Shown here: one piece after another, positions 23,610 to 35,742 of the stretch
How the letters are laid out: every line of letters begins with the position of its first letter
Position numbering within the stretch: position 1 is the stretch's first letter
From: Rhizomys pruinosus
Lineage: Eukaryota; Chordata; Mammalia; Rodentia; Spalacidae
NCBI GenBank assembly: GCA_009823505.1
Contig: VZQC01012261.1
Location: forward strand, 1,635,767-1,699,766
Direction of reading: 5' to 3'
DNA: 64,000 nt
The notes under the pieces: model-generated
What the model saw: only the letters and a program-made list of their open reading frames with translations
What the model was told of the DNA's origin: nothing
Databases searched by the model: none
Translations under genes and position numbers: made by a program

Positions 23610-23805
23610 ACTTTGTTTTCTGAGACAGGGTCTCTCATTGACTGGGACGCACCAATTAAGCCAGGCTACCTGGCCAGCGAGCCCCAGGGATCAGCCTGTC
23701 TTGGCTCCTCAGTGCTGGAGTTACAAGAGAGTGCTAAAACCCATGATTTTCATGGGTTCTAGGGATAAAACAGAGTAAGCACCTTACTGACTGAGCTACC
23801 TTACT
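23610..23805 (-). repeat. B4 SINE
   Basis: CTGAGACAGGGTCTCTCATTG, then CTGGCCAGCGAGCCCCAGGG and an ID-like end CTTACTGACTGAGCTACC: the reverse of a B4 composite. Confidence 0.85.
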
Positions 23806-24055
23806 TGGGATTCCTTAGCAAAACAGGGGGATTTTTAGCTCTGGGCATCAAGCCTGACAGCCTTCTCCCAAGCTAACAGAAAGAACTAGAGTTTCATACA
23901 CATGTCTAGCTCACTTCCCAAACTAACTCTTCTATTACAGTTAGGATCATTTCTGGTTACCTGTTGTCACAGCTATGCCTACTTTGGATGACATGAAGTG
24001 ACGGTCTATTTCTCCTTTCTTTTCTCTGTCTCTGTCTCTATCTCTCTGTGTGTCT

Positions 24056-24108
<53 letters not shown>

Positions 24109-25439
24109 GTTTTGACTCTTCTAAGAAGCTGTCCCTAAAACCCCACCTACACTTAGTACTATTTCCCCACTTATTCACTGAAATTCTATTTCTGATTTGG
24201 GATCAGTCCTCACCTCCACTGTGCCCCTCATTTGGCTCCACAGAGGCATGAGAACATTGCTATTCCCACCTGCCCTGCAGGTCTGCAGTTGGAGTAGAAG
24301 CCATACGCCTCACTGTAGTTCTTCATAAGTGGCTGGCTCTTGCCTAACTCTCCATCAACAATGGAACTGAATGGAAACAACTTGAGTATCCACAACATGG
24401 GGTTATTCCTACAGCCAAGTATTAAGTATCTATACATGCCAGACATAATACTTAGATAAGTTTAAATAACCTAGAAGGACAAAAGTAGGGCCAACAATAG
24501 ACAATAATCGAAATAGCCCAGGAACATGAGATTAACTGGAATAAATGATTAGCAACAAGAGATCATCACTTACCTTAATGAATTATACTTAGCTGTAGAT
24601 ACTCATGTAGAATATTAGCTAATTTATGGGGTCACATACATGATGGGATTTTCCAGGATTTTTACCAAGAGGATGATGGCTATTGATAGGTATTATCTCT
24701 CCTAAACAGGACTACAGGCATTATTTATATTCTCCTACTTCTCCAGTTTTCTTATTTTTGTCCAATGAACATGCATTGCTTATCATGTAAGAAAAAAATA
24801 AAGGAAAAGCAACTGAATTTCTAGGTTTGGAGACATTTCAGCTGCGAATCATTCACTGCAGAGTTTTTCTATGCTGAGGCTGTCTGCCTTGTTTGGCTGT
24901 TTTCAGCTTTTTGTGGGATGACGGTCTGGACTACACCAACAAATGCAGTCCTTCCATTCAACAATTATTGTTACTAATCTCTTACTATGATTGCTTCTCA
25001 ATCACTCCTAAATCTCAAGACATGGGGGAGCAGTTTCCTACATTCTCACCTCACAATTTCTGAAAAATATCAGAAGTCATTAAATTATTCTTGTAACACC
25101 ATAATTATGAACACTAAAAAAGTTTAGTAACTCAGTTTTATTTTCTATTAAATAGTCTAATTGGTTAAATCATTCCCAACCAAAATGTATTTGACTAAGG
25201 TGTATTTCACCAAATCATCTGGAAGTCTCTAAAATCAATATAAGATTATAATACTTAAGTCAAACAATTGTGCTGTCTTTTCAAGCCTATGCCATCTTTA
25301 GGGCAGGCATGTTGGAAGAACAGAATCTATAACATCCACTGTATTGATACTATGATTGGAAATTATAAATTAAAGGCACAGATCTAAGAATGTACCCAAT
25401 TGCTTTGAAAATAATGGTGTCCATATACTTATTGTAAAA
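23806..25439. other. Unassigned intron; (TC)n at 24,060-24,105
   Basis: Apart from a CT-rich lead-in and perfect TC tract, nothing recognisable. Confidence 0.5.
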
Positions 25440-25444
25440 GACTA

Positions 25445-26702
25445 TGTATTAGTCACCAGACTTCACATTCACAGCTTCACGCAATGGCCTACAAGGGCCT
25501 ACTTTATGCAGGGACACCCCTGCTGCACTCTTCCTGGCCTCTTTGGCTCTCTGAAACCGTGGAGGAAGAGCTGATGACCCCTTCACTCTTGCAAACTTCA
25601 TGTCTCTAAAGCCAGCACCACGTGAATGAAATTGCCAAATCTGACTGCAAGTTCGGGATGGAATCTCTCCTACTTTAACCACATTTGCAATTTTTCTCTG
25701 CCCTGGACTTGGAGCAGTAGAAAACACTTTCAGTATTTTCCTTTCAAAAGCTGGAGGATTAGCTGGGTGTGGTCTTGCCCTGAAGGTACTGATTCTTTTG
25801 TTTACTTGTAAATCTCGAGGCCTCTCCTTTAATCTCCTTAAGAAAGGGAGCCTCTCCTTCACATGCCTTGGTCCCACCTTTAATCTTCCTAGTGCAGTTA
25901 TCAGATCTGAACTGCACATTCTGCATTTCTTTCTGCCCCATCTGCTCTTCTTCACTGTAGATCTGCACAATATTCACTATTAAAAGCCACGCCACCATTT
26001 CTACATTAGGCTGTCTTGAAATATCCTCCGCCAAAGACATCAATCCATTGCTTTTCAGCTTAGCATCAGGCAAGCATTTGGGCTGCACGCAAACTGCTGC
26101 AGCAAACTGCTGCCAGACTCTTTATCAAAATATCCCAGTTGCTGCCTAAGTCTTTATTTTCCCCTGGAACCACATCTTTTGCAGCCATGCTTTCTTCCAG
26201 GCCTCCACTAGAATGGCCCTTTAAGCTCTGCTTACAGTAGTCAACAGCCTTTCTAGCCCAAAGTTCCAAAGTCTTCCACATTTCTCCAAACATCCACATG
26301 GTCAGGTTCTTCACAGCCAACAGCCCACTCTCTGGTACCAATAACTGTATTAGTCACTTTTCTGTTGCTGTGATAAAGCACCATGACCAAGGAACTTATA
26401 AAAGGAAGAGTTTATTTGAGCTTACAATTGGCAGTTCCAGGGAATTAGAGTCCATTGTGGCAAGAGGTGTGGCAGCTGGATCTGGAGCAGCAAACCAAGG
26501 GTCACATCTCACAAAGAGCACAGGAAGCAGAGAGAGAGACTGGAGACCACGAAGCTTGTTAAAACTCACTAAGCCTGCCCCCAACAATGCACTTCCTCTA
26601 GCACAGCCACACCCTCCAAGACCTCCAAAAACAATGCCACCAACTGGAGACAAATGTCTGAATACCTAGAGCCTATGGGGGACACTCATCCAAACCACCA
26701 CA
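25445..26702 (-). mobile_element. ERVL/MaLR-like LTR element, 3' LTR reduced to a stub
   Basis: 5-bp duplications GACTA at 25,440-25,444 and 26,703-26,707 bound an element with TG...CA ends. Read on the minus strand: a 357-bp 5' LTR (26,702 to 26,346), a 5-bp spacer, a primer site starting TGGTACCAGAGAGTGGG (26,340-26,324) that resembles the tRNA-Leu(UAA) complement used by ERVL-type elements, and about 870 bp of internal sequence. The 3' side ends in only about 12 bp matching the LTR terminus (GTGACTAATACA). An open frame of 173 codons (25,970-25,449) spans much of the interior, but I recognise no gag, protease, pol or env motif. Likely a deletion derivative or non-autonomous member. Confidence 0.75.
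26346..26702 (-). repeat. 5' LTR of the ERVL-like element
   Basis: Begins TGTGGTGGTTTGGATGAG and ends GTGACTAATACA; AATAAACTCTTCC near its end is a polyadenylation-type signal. Confidence 0.75.
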
Positions 26703-26869
26703 GACTAATAGTTTATGGCTTTTGGAAAATAACTTTATAATAGAGAGTATGGGTCTACAGTATGGAAAGTTTCTAACATAAAGTGATTTGGATTTGGCAG
26801 AAGTCCAACAAGATGAGCCAAAATTCTGAGGAAATGATGTTCAAAATCTCATGTTTAAAATCATCTCTT

Positions 26870-27100
26870 GCAGGGAGATTGAGAGATGGTTCTGCAGGCA
26901 AGAGCATTGACTGCTCTTGCAGAGGACTCAGGTCCAATTCCCAGCACCCACTTGGGGGTTAACAACCATCTATAATTCTTGGTCCAGGGGATCTGACACC
27001 CTCTTCTGACCTCTGTGGGCATTGCACAACATGGATACACTTCTATGTAGTCAATGCACTCAAACACCTAAAATATAATATAATAAAGTAAAATAAATCA
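26870..27100 (+). repeat. B2 SINE, older subfamily
   Basis: AGATTGAGAGATGGTTCTGC to an A/T-rich tail; single CCAGGGG block, no 17-bp duplication. Confidence 0.9.
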
Positions 27101-28640
27101 TCTGTTATAGAATGGATTAAAATGTGAACATCTGGAAGCTGAGAGTTGAAAATATTTTTCCAAAATGTAGATATAACTACTGTCCCGGACAGTGATGGCT
27201 GTTGGGAAGTGGGAGGTGACCGGAAGCAGAGGATGGAAAGAGCACATGTGCTACAGACCAATCACTCCAACACCCCCCCCCCAGCAAGCATTACATAGGA
27301 GCTGGCTTAGGCTCCACTGAGCCTTTCTTCTGCTATCATCTGGCTGACCCAGGATGCTGTTGCTTAGGGCAAATGGGTCAGCCTGGCTGTCCTCCCCGCC
27401 TGTGGACTCGTGGAGGCATTGTCTCACAGCAATTGCAGAGGAGCAAAAGACTCGGCAGGAACTCACAAGTACATTCTCCATATCCACGAGCATTATAAAT
27501 GCTAATACCCCATTGGTCAAAGCAAGTCCCATGGCAAAGTCCAGAGTCAAGGGCAGGTATGAATAAAATTCCATAACAAAAAGATGCAGCAAAGAGATAG
27601 AAAATTTAAAGACTATAACTCAACAAGTCTGCAGCATATTATAACTGACTAGACTGAAACATTAAAGTTCAAAGATGACAGATGGAGAAAGCCACACTAA
27701 GACAAGAGATAGTTGAAGAGATGTGTTGTCATTTTCTAGCTAGATCTACAGGTTCAAAAATTATTGTTGATTTTTATAGGTGACTAAATTGTTTGATGGC
27801 TAAGTTGCATGTCATCTTAGTCATTTATTCAATATTTATAAATGTCAGACACATACATGCATAGCTTAGAACTCTGTGTTTATATACAGCATGCTAACAA
27901 ACATGGAAAAATCACCAGGCCAATGGGATAGCTTCACTGGAATATTTTTTTTCTGGAATAAGGACAGGTTTTCCTCTATCTGCAGAACAACTGAATCTTT
28001 AGTTGCTAACACAGAAAAAGACCCAGGTCTGCAATGCATAAGAAGGCAAACCAACCCAGGTGTGCATCTGTGTATGCACTTGTAGGTGGTTTGTGTACAT
28101 CTGTGTGTGAACGTTTAGATGGGACATGTGAACATGTATGCAGAATACATGTGTGTGTGGTGCATATGTGTATTTGTTGTAAGAGAAAGTCAGGGTGTTA
28201 TGCTCAGGAGTACCTGCAAGCATCAATCTTGAAGTCTAAAGTCCTTGGAGGTTGCTCTCAATTCTGTATTCTTCCCATAAACTTCATCTTCAGCTCATTT
28301 CAGTTCAGGTTCATTAAATGCAAACATATATTCAAATCCTTAATACATATTATATATGTGCTCTTACAATTAGGCATGATCAAAGCCAGGACAGGTTTTT
28401 AAATCAAGTTCTGTCTTTGGAATTTTGCTACTTAATATCATTTTGTCTTGATTTTTGCAAATTGGTTACAGAAAAGGTTTTTTTCACTTATTTTTAAATT
28501 CTTCAAAGGAGAGAAAAATAGCTTCATAATTCACATTAGGTAAACCTTAGAGTAAGATTTGCGCAGAACAAATTATATCAGTTAGATCAGTCACATTGCT
28601 ACAAAAATCCTTCCAAATGACCTATGTTATGTTGTGGTGA
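27101..28640. other. Unassigned intron with an old interspersed repeat
   Basis: 27,290-27,590 resembles a common mammalian repeat (CCATTGGTCAAAGCAAGTCC, GTCCAGAGTCAAGGG), probably LTR-derived. C10 at about 27,274-27,283. 28,080-28,170 is GTG-rich. The rest shows nothing recognisable. Confidence 0.4.
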
Positions 28641-29042
28641 TGGTTAGTGTTTGTCAATTTCACACAAACTAGACTCCTGTAGGAAGAGAGAGCCTCAGGT
28701 GAGGAGTTTCGTCCATTAGAACTGCCTGTGAGCATTTCTGTGAGGCATTTCCTTCACTGTTAAGTGATGTAGGAGGACCCAGCCAACTGTGGGCTGTAAC
28801 ACCCCCAGACAGGTGGCCTGGGCTGTATAAGGAAGGTAGAAGAGGAGAAGCAAGCCACTAAGCAGCGTTCCTCCACGGTGTCCCCTTCAGTCCCTGCCTC
28901 CAGGTTTCTGCCTTGAATTCTGCCAGAGTTCCCTCAGTGATGGGTTGTGGCCTGGGAACTCTAAGATGAAATAAAGCCTTTGCTCCCCAAGGTGCTTTTG
29001 GTCAGAGTGTTTAATCACAGCAACAGAAACCAAACTAGAAGA
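28641..29042 (+). repeat. Rodent interspersed repeat, copy B (uninterrupted)
   Basis: GTTAGTGTTTGTCAATTTCA to ATCACAGCAACAGAAACC, about 400 bp, same family as 20,241-21,305 and 35,560-35,742. Ends are weakly inverted-repeat-like. Possibly URR1-type; not certain. Confidence 0.7.
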
Positions 29043-30135
29043 GTTGTTAACAAAATATCCCAGGTTATGGCCAGAATTATCACTGGGGTGAAAGCCAAGC
29101 CCATTAACACAATGTCATTACTGGAGACACAGAGGCCTTTTAATCCCAGGTTTGTGCTTCTTTTCCCTAATACCAGTCAACTGAAAATGAGGGAAGAGGG
29201 AGGGAGTCATAGGGCTAGATGAGCTAAAGAGACAACAGCATAAAACCCTGAGGTAAGCGACGTATTTTCAAGGTCAGCAAAAGCATCCTGTAGTTCATCC
29301 GTCAAACAGGATCTTTTCAGTCAACACCTATTACTATAATCGCTTGTGTAATTCTGTAATACCCTCATGAAACAGCTCCTCTATGCTTTCAACAACACGG
29401 AGACAAGTGTTTCTCTCCCATAATTGTCACCTTTGCCTTCTAAATGCTCTCCTTCCTCACCTGTTCTCCTGCTTTCAATGTCTAATAGCAGGTGCCAACC
29501 CACTCTCCCTGAGCCTTCCTAGTGATCAGACCACAGGTTCATTTGCTTTTGAAATAACTCAGTTCCCCTCATAGGAGAAAATACTTTAAGTCAAAGGAAA
29601 AATGACATGTAAACTTGTTTCTACACCAACAGATGGGGTAAGATTACAGAGAAATGTAATGTGCTTTATGAACTCGTGAATAGATTTACTATTACTATTA
29701 ATCTGCCTGTGCCCCCATGGTATTTTCCCACTTATCCACCTGTGGTAGCAGGTTCTAAACACAGTTTCTCATATCATAGGTTTCAAAATCAACCTAAGGA
29801 TAGCCTTGAGGGCTCTGGCAGCTGAAATAGATGCAATCGGAAATCATGAGAGTACCCTGCACACAATGAAAGCAAGCACGCTCCAGGAGCCTTCTCTTTT
29901 CTCCGTGTGCAAAAGGCCTTTCTTACTAAAAAAGAGGTTGAAACCCATTTCAGAGTTACTGACTTTAAGTCAAGGGACATATTATCCCCGAATATTTACT
30001 GAGCACCTACTACATGCATACATGCCTCATATAGATCTGGTACTCTTGGAAAAACATGAAAGATTCAGACAAAAACCTCTGCCCTTTGGGTTCTTCCATT
30101 CTAATAGGAGTAACAAACATTAAAAAAAAAAAAAC
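29043..30135. other. Unassigned intron, LINE-2 3' end at about 29,981-30,121
   Basis: GAATATTTACTGAGCACCTA followed by CTCTGCCCTTTGGGTTCTTC and CATTCTAATAGGAG matches the LINE-2 3' end order. The rest shows nothing. Confidence 0.55.
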
Positions 30136-30262
30136 ATTGCAGCCAGGCATGGTGGCACACACCTTTAATCCCAGCACAGCGTTGTGAGATCAAAGTCCAG
30201 TGTATATAGTGAGTTCCAAGCCAGCTGGGGCTACAGGGAGACCTTGTCTCAAAAATATTTTT
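30136..30262 (+). repeat. B1 SINE with internal deletion
   Basis: Normal ends, but about 25 bp of the mid-region (GAGGCAGAGGCAGGCAGATC) is missing. Confidence 0.9.
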
Positions 30263-30307
30263 TAATCATAAATATGAATTAAAGAACATTAGAATGTAAT
30301 GGATTTG

Positions 30308-30403
30308 ACAAGGAGGAAGAAGAGAAAGAGGAGGAAGAAGAGGAAGAAGAGAAGGAAGAAGAGGAGGAGGAGGAGGAGGAGGAGGAGGAGGAGGAGGAGG
30401 AGG
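30308..30403. repeat. Polypurine GAA/GAG tract
   Basis: About 95 bp essentially all purine, ending in roughly 13 GAG-phase units. Confidence 0.95.
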
Positions 30404-31621
30404 AATACAAAGGCTTAATGTGCCAAACAGAGGAGCTACTTTTTCGGAGACTTTTTTCTGGTGGTCCTCACAAAGTCTTAAGTTTCATTTCATTAATGCA
30501 TTGAGTTGTAACCTCTTCATTTACATCTCTACAGAGGGTTTCCATATGTGCTCCTAGTATCATTCCCATGGCTCTCCGAATTCCACAAGACAATGTTGAC
30601 CCTCAGGGAACTTGAAATTCCCTAGCCACTGTCAAGTAACAAGTGAAACAAAGGTGGGCTCCCTTCTGCACCCCCAGAGAATTAGAATCAGAGAACAAGA
30701 TTAGCCAGGCAAGCCTGCTCTAAGACCTCAGCCCTGGACACAGGTAATCCTTCTGTTCCATTTCCAAACCTAGGAAAACTTTCCTTACAATCTGTCTTTG
30801 TGATCAGAAATAATCTCCAAAGATTATTCTTTATCATTAAAAAAAAAACTGTTGATCTCCTTGGCCTTTGGCCAGATAGATTCAATTACAAACATTTTTC
30901 CAGTGGTATTAATAGCACACATAAGCCTCTTGGCCTTTACTAGTTGTTGAGCAGCTATTAAATACAAAGAATTCATTTCTGCCTGGGGATTTCTTAAGGA
31001 CTCTTGGATTGCATCTTCAGTAACCACTATTAAACCAGAAAAGGTTTTTTTTTCTTTTACCCTTATTTTTTAAGGGCTCTTACTGATACGTCTATTTATC
31101 AGCTTAAAACCAAGCCTAAGAAATTCATCTTGATGAGTCTCACAGGCAGTACCTATAAATATGACTCCCCATCTCCCAGAAGCCCCGGGGAAGTACTCTG
31201 TACTTCCTGTAAGGCTGGGTTGTTGGGAGAAGCTGTTTTGAGCTAGAAGTCAGGGTGTGTCTAGTTGAACTGCCCTATGGCTTCTGCTCCTAGAGTTAAG
31301 AATGTGAGGCTGTAACCATCCTGACAGAAGAGAGAGTTTAAAGAGACACTCAAAGAATCAAATTCCCTTCAGGAATCCCATGTTGGGACAGGGAAGGCTG
31401 AAGTCCCAGTGCCAGCAGAAGGAGGACCTTGCCTTCTGGGAAGAGATTTCACAGTTCTGAGAAACATATGTATATATTTGGGGGGATTTTGTTTCATCTT
31501 TCCTATAAAACTGTGACACTGCTACAGAACAGAGGGAGAGAGAAGTAGAAGTCACTCTCTATTTTGGCCAAGCTGTAAATAAATCCACTTTCCTTTGTCA
31601 ATTAGCTTCCTAACATCTCTT
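30404..31621. other. Unassigned intron
   Basis: No repeat family, exon-like frame or structural RNA recognised. Confidence 0.5.
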
Positions 31622-31845
31622 TTTTTAATATTTATTTTTATTTTATGTGTTTGAGTGCTTGTTTGCATGTACTTATATGTACTATGTGTGTGTCTGGTAC
31701 CCTTGGAGGTTAGAAGATGGTGTTGGATCCTGTGGAACTGGAGTTACAGACAGTTATGAGCTGCCATGTAGGTGTTGGGAACTGAACACAGTCCTCTACA
31801 AGGGCATCAAACGCTCTTAACTGCTGAGCCATCTCTCCAGCCCAT
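31622..31845 (-). repeat. B2/B3 SINE, old
   Basis: T-rich start, GGAACTGGAGTTACAGACAG, ending CTGAGCCATCTCTCCAGCCC: a reverse B2-class element. Confidence 0.9.
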
Positions 31846-32165
31846 CCTAATGAAACAGATTTATGAAACTAAGTGGGCTTCTGTAATAAGGTTGCTGGTT
31901 CTATAGCTAGGGGGGTAGGATAAGGCAGGGAGAACACTTCAGCCAGAGAGAAGGAAACAAGGCCCCAAAGAACAATACTAATATCCTCAGTATAGCTAAA
32001 AGGCTGTGAGTGGAGGACAGGAAGCAGAAGGGGAGATCTTAGGTAGGATCAATGCCAAGTTTGTGAGCATCTGTGGCCCTGTTTCCAGAGTAGGGGGCTG
32101 CAGCATGACAGCTGCTGGTCTGCCTTTCCCTGCCATGAAAGGGAAAATTTTAAATTACAGGGCTT

Positions 32166-32313
32166 AGCCAGGTGTGGTGGCACACGCCTTTAATCCTAGC
32201 GCTCAGGAGGCAGAGGCAGGCAGATCTCTGTGACCTCAAAGCTAACCTGGTCTACAGAGTAAGTTCCAGGACAGTTGGAGCTACAGGGAGACCCTGTCTC
32301 AAAAAGACCAAAA

Positions 32314-32353
<40 letters not shown>

Positions 32354-32364
32354 AATAATAAAAT
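32166..32364 (+). repeat. B1 SINE with (AAAT)n tail
   Basis: Perfect 14-bp duplication AAATTACAGGGCTT at 32,152-32,165 and 32,365-32,378; tail expanded into about 15 AAAT/AAT units. Confidence 0.96.
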
Positions 32365-32378
32365 AAATTACAGGGCTT

Positions 32379-33289
32379 GACTATGAGGAAAGGAAAAGAA
32401 CATTGTTAAGCAAATCGTAAATGCATGGCTTTTGGCTTCTCCATCTTTGTTTCTCACAGGTCACGAGTGAACACAGGAAAGGACCACCTGAAGTTTATAT
32501 TCTAATTCCTCATAAGTGATCCTTTGTTTTTATTTTTGAGAAATCAGAATTGAAAATGGGGCGGGTGGACACACTTTTTCTAGTTATCATAGAATCACTA
32601 TTTCACTGCCACTTCCCAGTGGGCAGATTATTATACAGGGGCATCTTGGGGACCAAAGCCCAGTATACAAAGCATGATGGCATCTCACTAAGAGTGAAAA
32701 ACACGAGAGAGATTTTTAGGAAATGCAATGATGGAAAGCAAGACAAGACTCCTTCTTGCAGAAGAAAATAGGGAAGTCTTCCTACAGTCGCTCCACGCAT
32801 AATTAAAGATCTTGCCCCTCCTAGGGAGATGGAAAAATGGCATGTAGGATGACATCTCCAGCTGAGACCATCATCCTGATTAGCTCAGTTGTGTTCAACA
32901 GCCACCATCAATGGTTAGTCACATGGATGAGGAGTTCTGGAATCCCTGTGGAAGCTTCAGATGCCCACAGACCACAAAAAGAAAAAAAAAATACACCTGG
33001 ATGAGCCCTTCCTTCCCTGACCCTAACCCCAAAACTATGTAAGTTTAATAGGTTATTTAAAGCCATTAAGCCTGGGGTACTTGACCACAACAGGTGTGTC
33101 AGGGTAAATAGATTTTTAAAACTTGGCCATGGTGAGGTGAGCTCCTCAGATTAATGTTAGCAAAGATGAAACAGGTTGATGGCAAGTCAGGATTCACAAC
33201 TTCCTCCAAGGCACAGGCAAGAAAGGTCTACACATCAGCTAGCATACGTGGCAGTAAACTAGTGCTGTGTCAAAGACAGTGGAGAGCAC
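32379..33289. other. Unassigned intron
   Basis: No recognised repeat or coding signal. Confidence 0.5.
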
Positions 33290-33430
33290 AGACTGGGTGC
33301 TAGGAAAGGAGGCTTAGATAATTTGCGTTTTGACCCCTGCTCCAGTCCTTAGCAGACACAGAAAAGTCAGCTAAGAGCTCTGAGCCTCCCAGTAATTTAC
33401 ATGTCCCTACCCTACAAAATACGCAAAATC
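33290..33430 (+). repeat. MIR-like SINE
   Basis: TTTGACCCCTGCTCCAGTCC and CTCTGAGCCTCCCAGTAATT follow MIR order (core, then CTCTGAGCCTCAGTTTCC-like block). Weak. Confidence 0.5.
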
Positions 33431-33439
33431 AGGGGTGCC

Positions 33440-33715
33440 TTTGCCCATCCGTGTACATGTGGAGGTCAGAGGTCAATGCAGGTGTCTTCCTCTATTGCCC
33501 TTCACCTTATTTTTTGAGACAGGATCTTCCACTGAACCTGGCTGTCACTGTTTTGGCTAGATCGACCGGCCACCAATATCTTAGAGTCTGCCTGTCTCTC
33601 CCCTAACCCCAAGCACTGGGGTTACAGATGCACACCACCACTGTGCTCAGCATTTACTCAGGTACTTGTGCATATGGGTCAGGCACATTACCCACTGAGC
33701 CATCTCCATAACCCA
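33440..33715 (-). repeat. B4 SINE
   Basis: GAGACAGGATCTTCCACTGAACC through TGAGCCATCTCCATAACCC, reverse orientation. Confidence 0.8.
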
Positions 33716-33734
33716 GCAGTACTTTTTTTATATT

Positions 33735-34064
33735 GCTTTTTTTTTCTTGGTCTTTTTGAGAAAGGGTCTCCCTGTAGCCCCAGCTGTCCTGGAACTCATT
33801 ATGTAGACCAGGCTGGCCTTGAACTCACAGAGATCCACTTGCCTCTGCCTCCTGAGTGCTAGGATTAAAGACGTGCACCACCATGCCGGGCTTCTCACCT
33901 GTCCTCTTTTTTTTTTTTTTTGTCTTTTCGAGACAGGGTCTCCCTGTAGCCCCAGCTGTCCTGGAACTCACTCTGTAGACCAGGCTGACCTTGAACTCAC
34001 AAAGATCCACCTGCCTCTGCCTCCCAAGTACTAGGATTAAAGGCGTGCACCACCACGCCCTGCT
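33735..34064 (-). repeat. Two adjacent B1 SINEs
   Basis: Reverse B1 at 33,735-33,892 and another at 33,906-34,064, each with its own T tract. The second is nearer consensus. Confidence 0.94.
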
Positions 34065-34139
34065 ATAATGCTTTTAATTAAAGGATTCATTCATAGAGTT
34101 TCAAATGAAGGTCTCCAAGATTCATCATGAGAAATGGTG

Positions 34140-34480
34140 AGCACCCTTCTAACCCACTTCTGCCCCTACAGATACGTCTCACTTCAGTGTTCCTTTTTTT
34201 ATTGTGTTCCTCTTTCTTTACCGCTGCATAGAACTCCACTGTGTAGATGTACCACATTTTCTCTATCCACTCACTGGGTGAGGGACACTTAGGTTGCTTT
34301 CAGTTCTTTGCTATCGTGAAGAGAGCTGGAATAAACATAGCTGTGCCTGAATCTCTGTGATAGGATGAGTCTTGTAGGTACATACCCAGGAGTCATATGA
34401 CTGGGTCAGGGTAGGCTCATTTTCAGTTTCTTAAGAGTTCTCCACACTGCTTTCCATAGGGGTTGCAGTTCTTTTGTTTT
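34140..34480 (-). repeat. L1 ORF2 C-terminal segment, reverse
   Basis: TTTACCGCTGCATAGAACTCC to TCTCCACACTGCTTTCC is the reverse complement of the region at about 37,733-37,975. Confidence 0.9.
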
Positions 34481-34599
34481 AACCTATTTCTTCCTTGTGA
34501 ATAAACCCCCTGCCAGTTTTATTGTGTTCCTATGTGATATGTTCATTCTAGAATTTAAAGATTCATCCATGAGGAGCTAGCTCTTTGACATCGCATCTC

Positions 34600-34970
34600 C
34601 TTTAAAAATCAGGGCAGTCCAAAACTAGAAACCTCTGCAGAGAAAAACTTAAAAAAGACTTTAATCCTAGCACTCGGGAGGCAGAGGCAGGCGGATCTTT
34701 GTGAGTTCAAGGCCAGCCTGGTCTACAGAGTGAGTTCCAGGACAGCTGGGGCTACAGAGAGACCGTGTTTAGAAAAAACAAAACAAACAAAGACCGAGAG
34801 AAAGATGCAGGACATGTATGGCAGAATGTATGAACTGGGGTGGGGTGGGGGGAAGAAAAGGGGAATATGTCTAAATTGAACTGAAAAAATGATGAATGAA
34901 ATACACAAAATATCAGTAAAAGTATTATATTAAAATAAATAAATAAATAAATTTTTGTCTCTGGAAAAAA
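34600..34970 (+). repeat. L1 3' end with B1 at the same site as 8.9 kb
   Basis: AACCTCTGCAGAGAAAAACTT, then a 5'-shortened B1 (34,661-34,788) after AAAAAGACT, then GATGCAGGACATGTATGGCA and the L1 tail. Same order as 8,840-9,170. Confidence 0.85.
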
Positions 34971-34972
34971 AA

Positions 34973-35195
34973 AGTTTAGTTCCAAATGAATTCACTGATG
35001 AATTCTACCAGATCTTCAAAGACCCAATGCCAGTCTTTCTCAAACTAGCCCATAAAACTCTATTAAACTCTTTTTAACTCTATTAAACTCTTTTTTAGTA
35101 ATGGAGTATTCCCTGTTACCAAAACCAGATAAAGAGAACAACATAAATTATAAACAAATATCTCTATTGAACATAGGTAAAACCATGGTAAAACC
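34973..35195 (+). repeat. Ancient L1 ORF2 fragment
   Basis: AATGAATTCACTGATGAATTC and TTACCAAAACCAGATAAAG are RT-region landmarks of old mammalian L1. Contains a short local triplication of TATTAAACTC. Confidence 0.7.
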
Positions 35196-35204
35196 CAGGT
35201 AAGG

Positions 35205-35428
35205 CTGGGTGTTGAAGAACGTACCTATAATCCCAGTGCTCCTCTGGAAAGACTGGGGCCAGAGATGAGAGAATCCCTGGGAGCTCACGGGCTGGCTCAC
35301 TTGGATTACTCAGTGGTGAACAAGAAACACTGCCTTAAACAGACTGGAAGGGAGGACCAACACCCAAGGCTATCTTCTCTCTTTTTCCGTGTGCTCCATG
35401 GCACACAGGTGCCTGCATTCACACAGTG

Positions 35429-35476
<48 letters not shown>
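35205..35476 (+). repeat. B4-family SINE with (CA)n end
   Basis: CTGGGTGTTGAAGAACGTAC, CAGACTGGAAGGGAGGACCA and a terminal CA tract (35,431-35,476), the usual B4-type 3' end. Confidence 0.7.
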
Positions 35477-35478
<2 letters not shown>

Positions 35479-35559
35479 GAAATAGTGGTGCCACTCCCTG
35501 GCCAGGGGCTCCTGAACTACACCAGACAGAAGCAGATGAGGCAGCAAGCAGGCAGCAAC

Positions 35560-35742
35560 TGTGAATTTGTTCCTCTCTGCTTTTAGCTGTGCCTGTGATG
35601 CTTCAAAATTCCTGTTTTGACTTCCCCTTAGTAACGGACTGAAACCTGGAATTGTAAGCTGAACCAAACCCCTCTCTCCACAAAGTTCCTTCTGGTCAAA
35701 GTGTTTTATCACACACAGCAACAGAAATTGAACTAGGACCAT
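35560..35742 (+). repeat. Rodent interspersed repeat, copy C (3' part)
   Basis: TTGTAAGCTGAACCAAACCC to CACAGCAACAGAAATTGAAC matches the 3' part of the repeat at 28,641-29,042. Confidence 0.6.
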
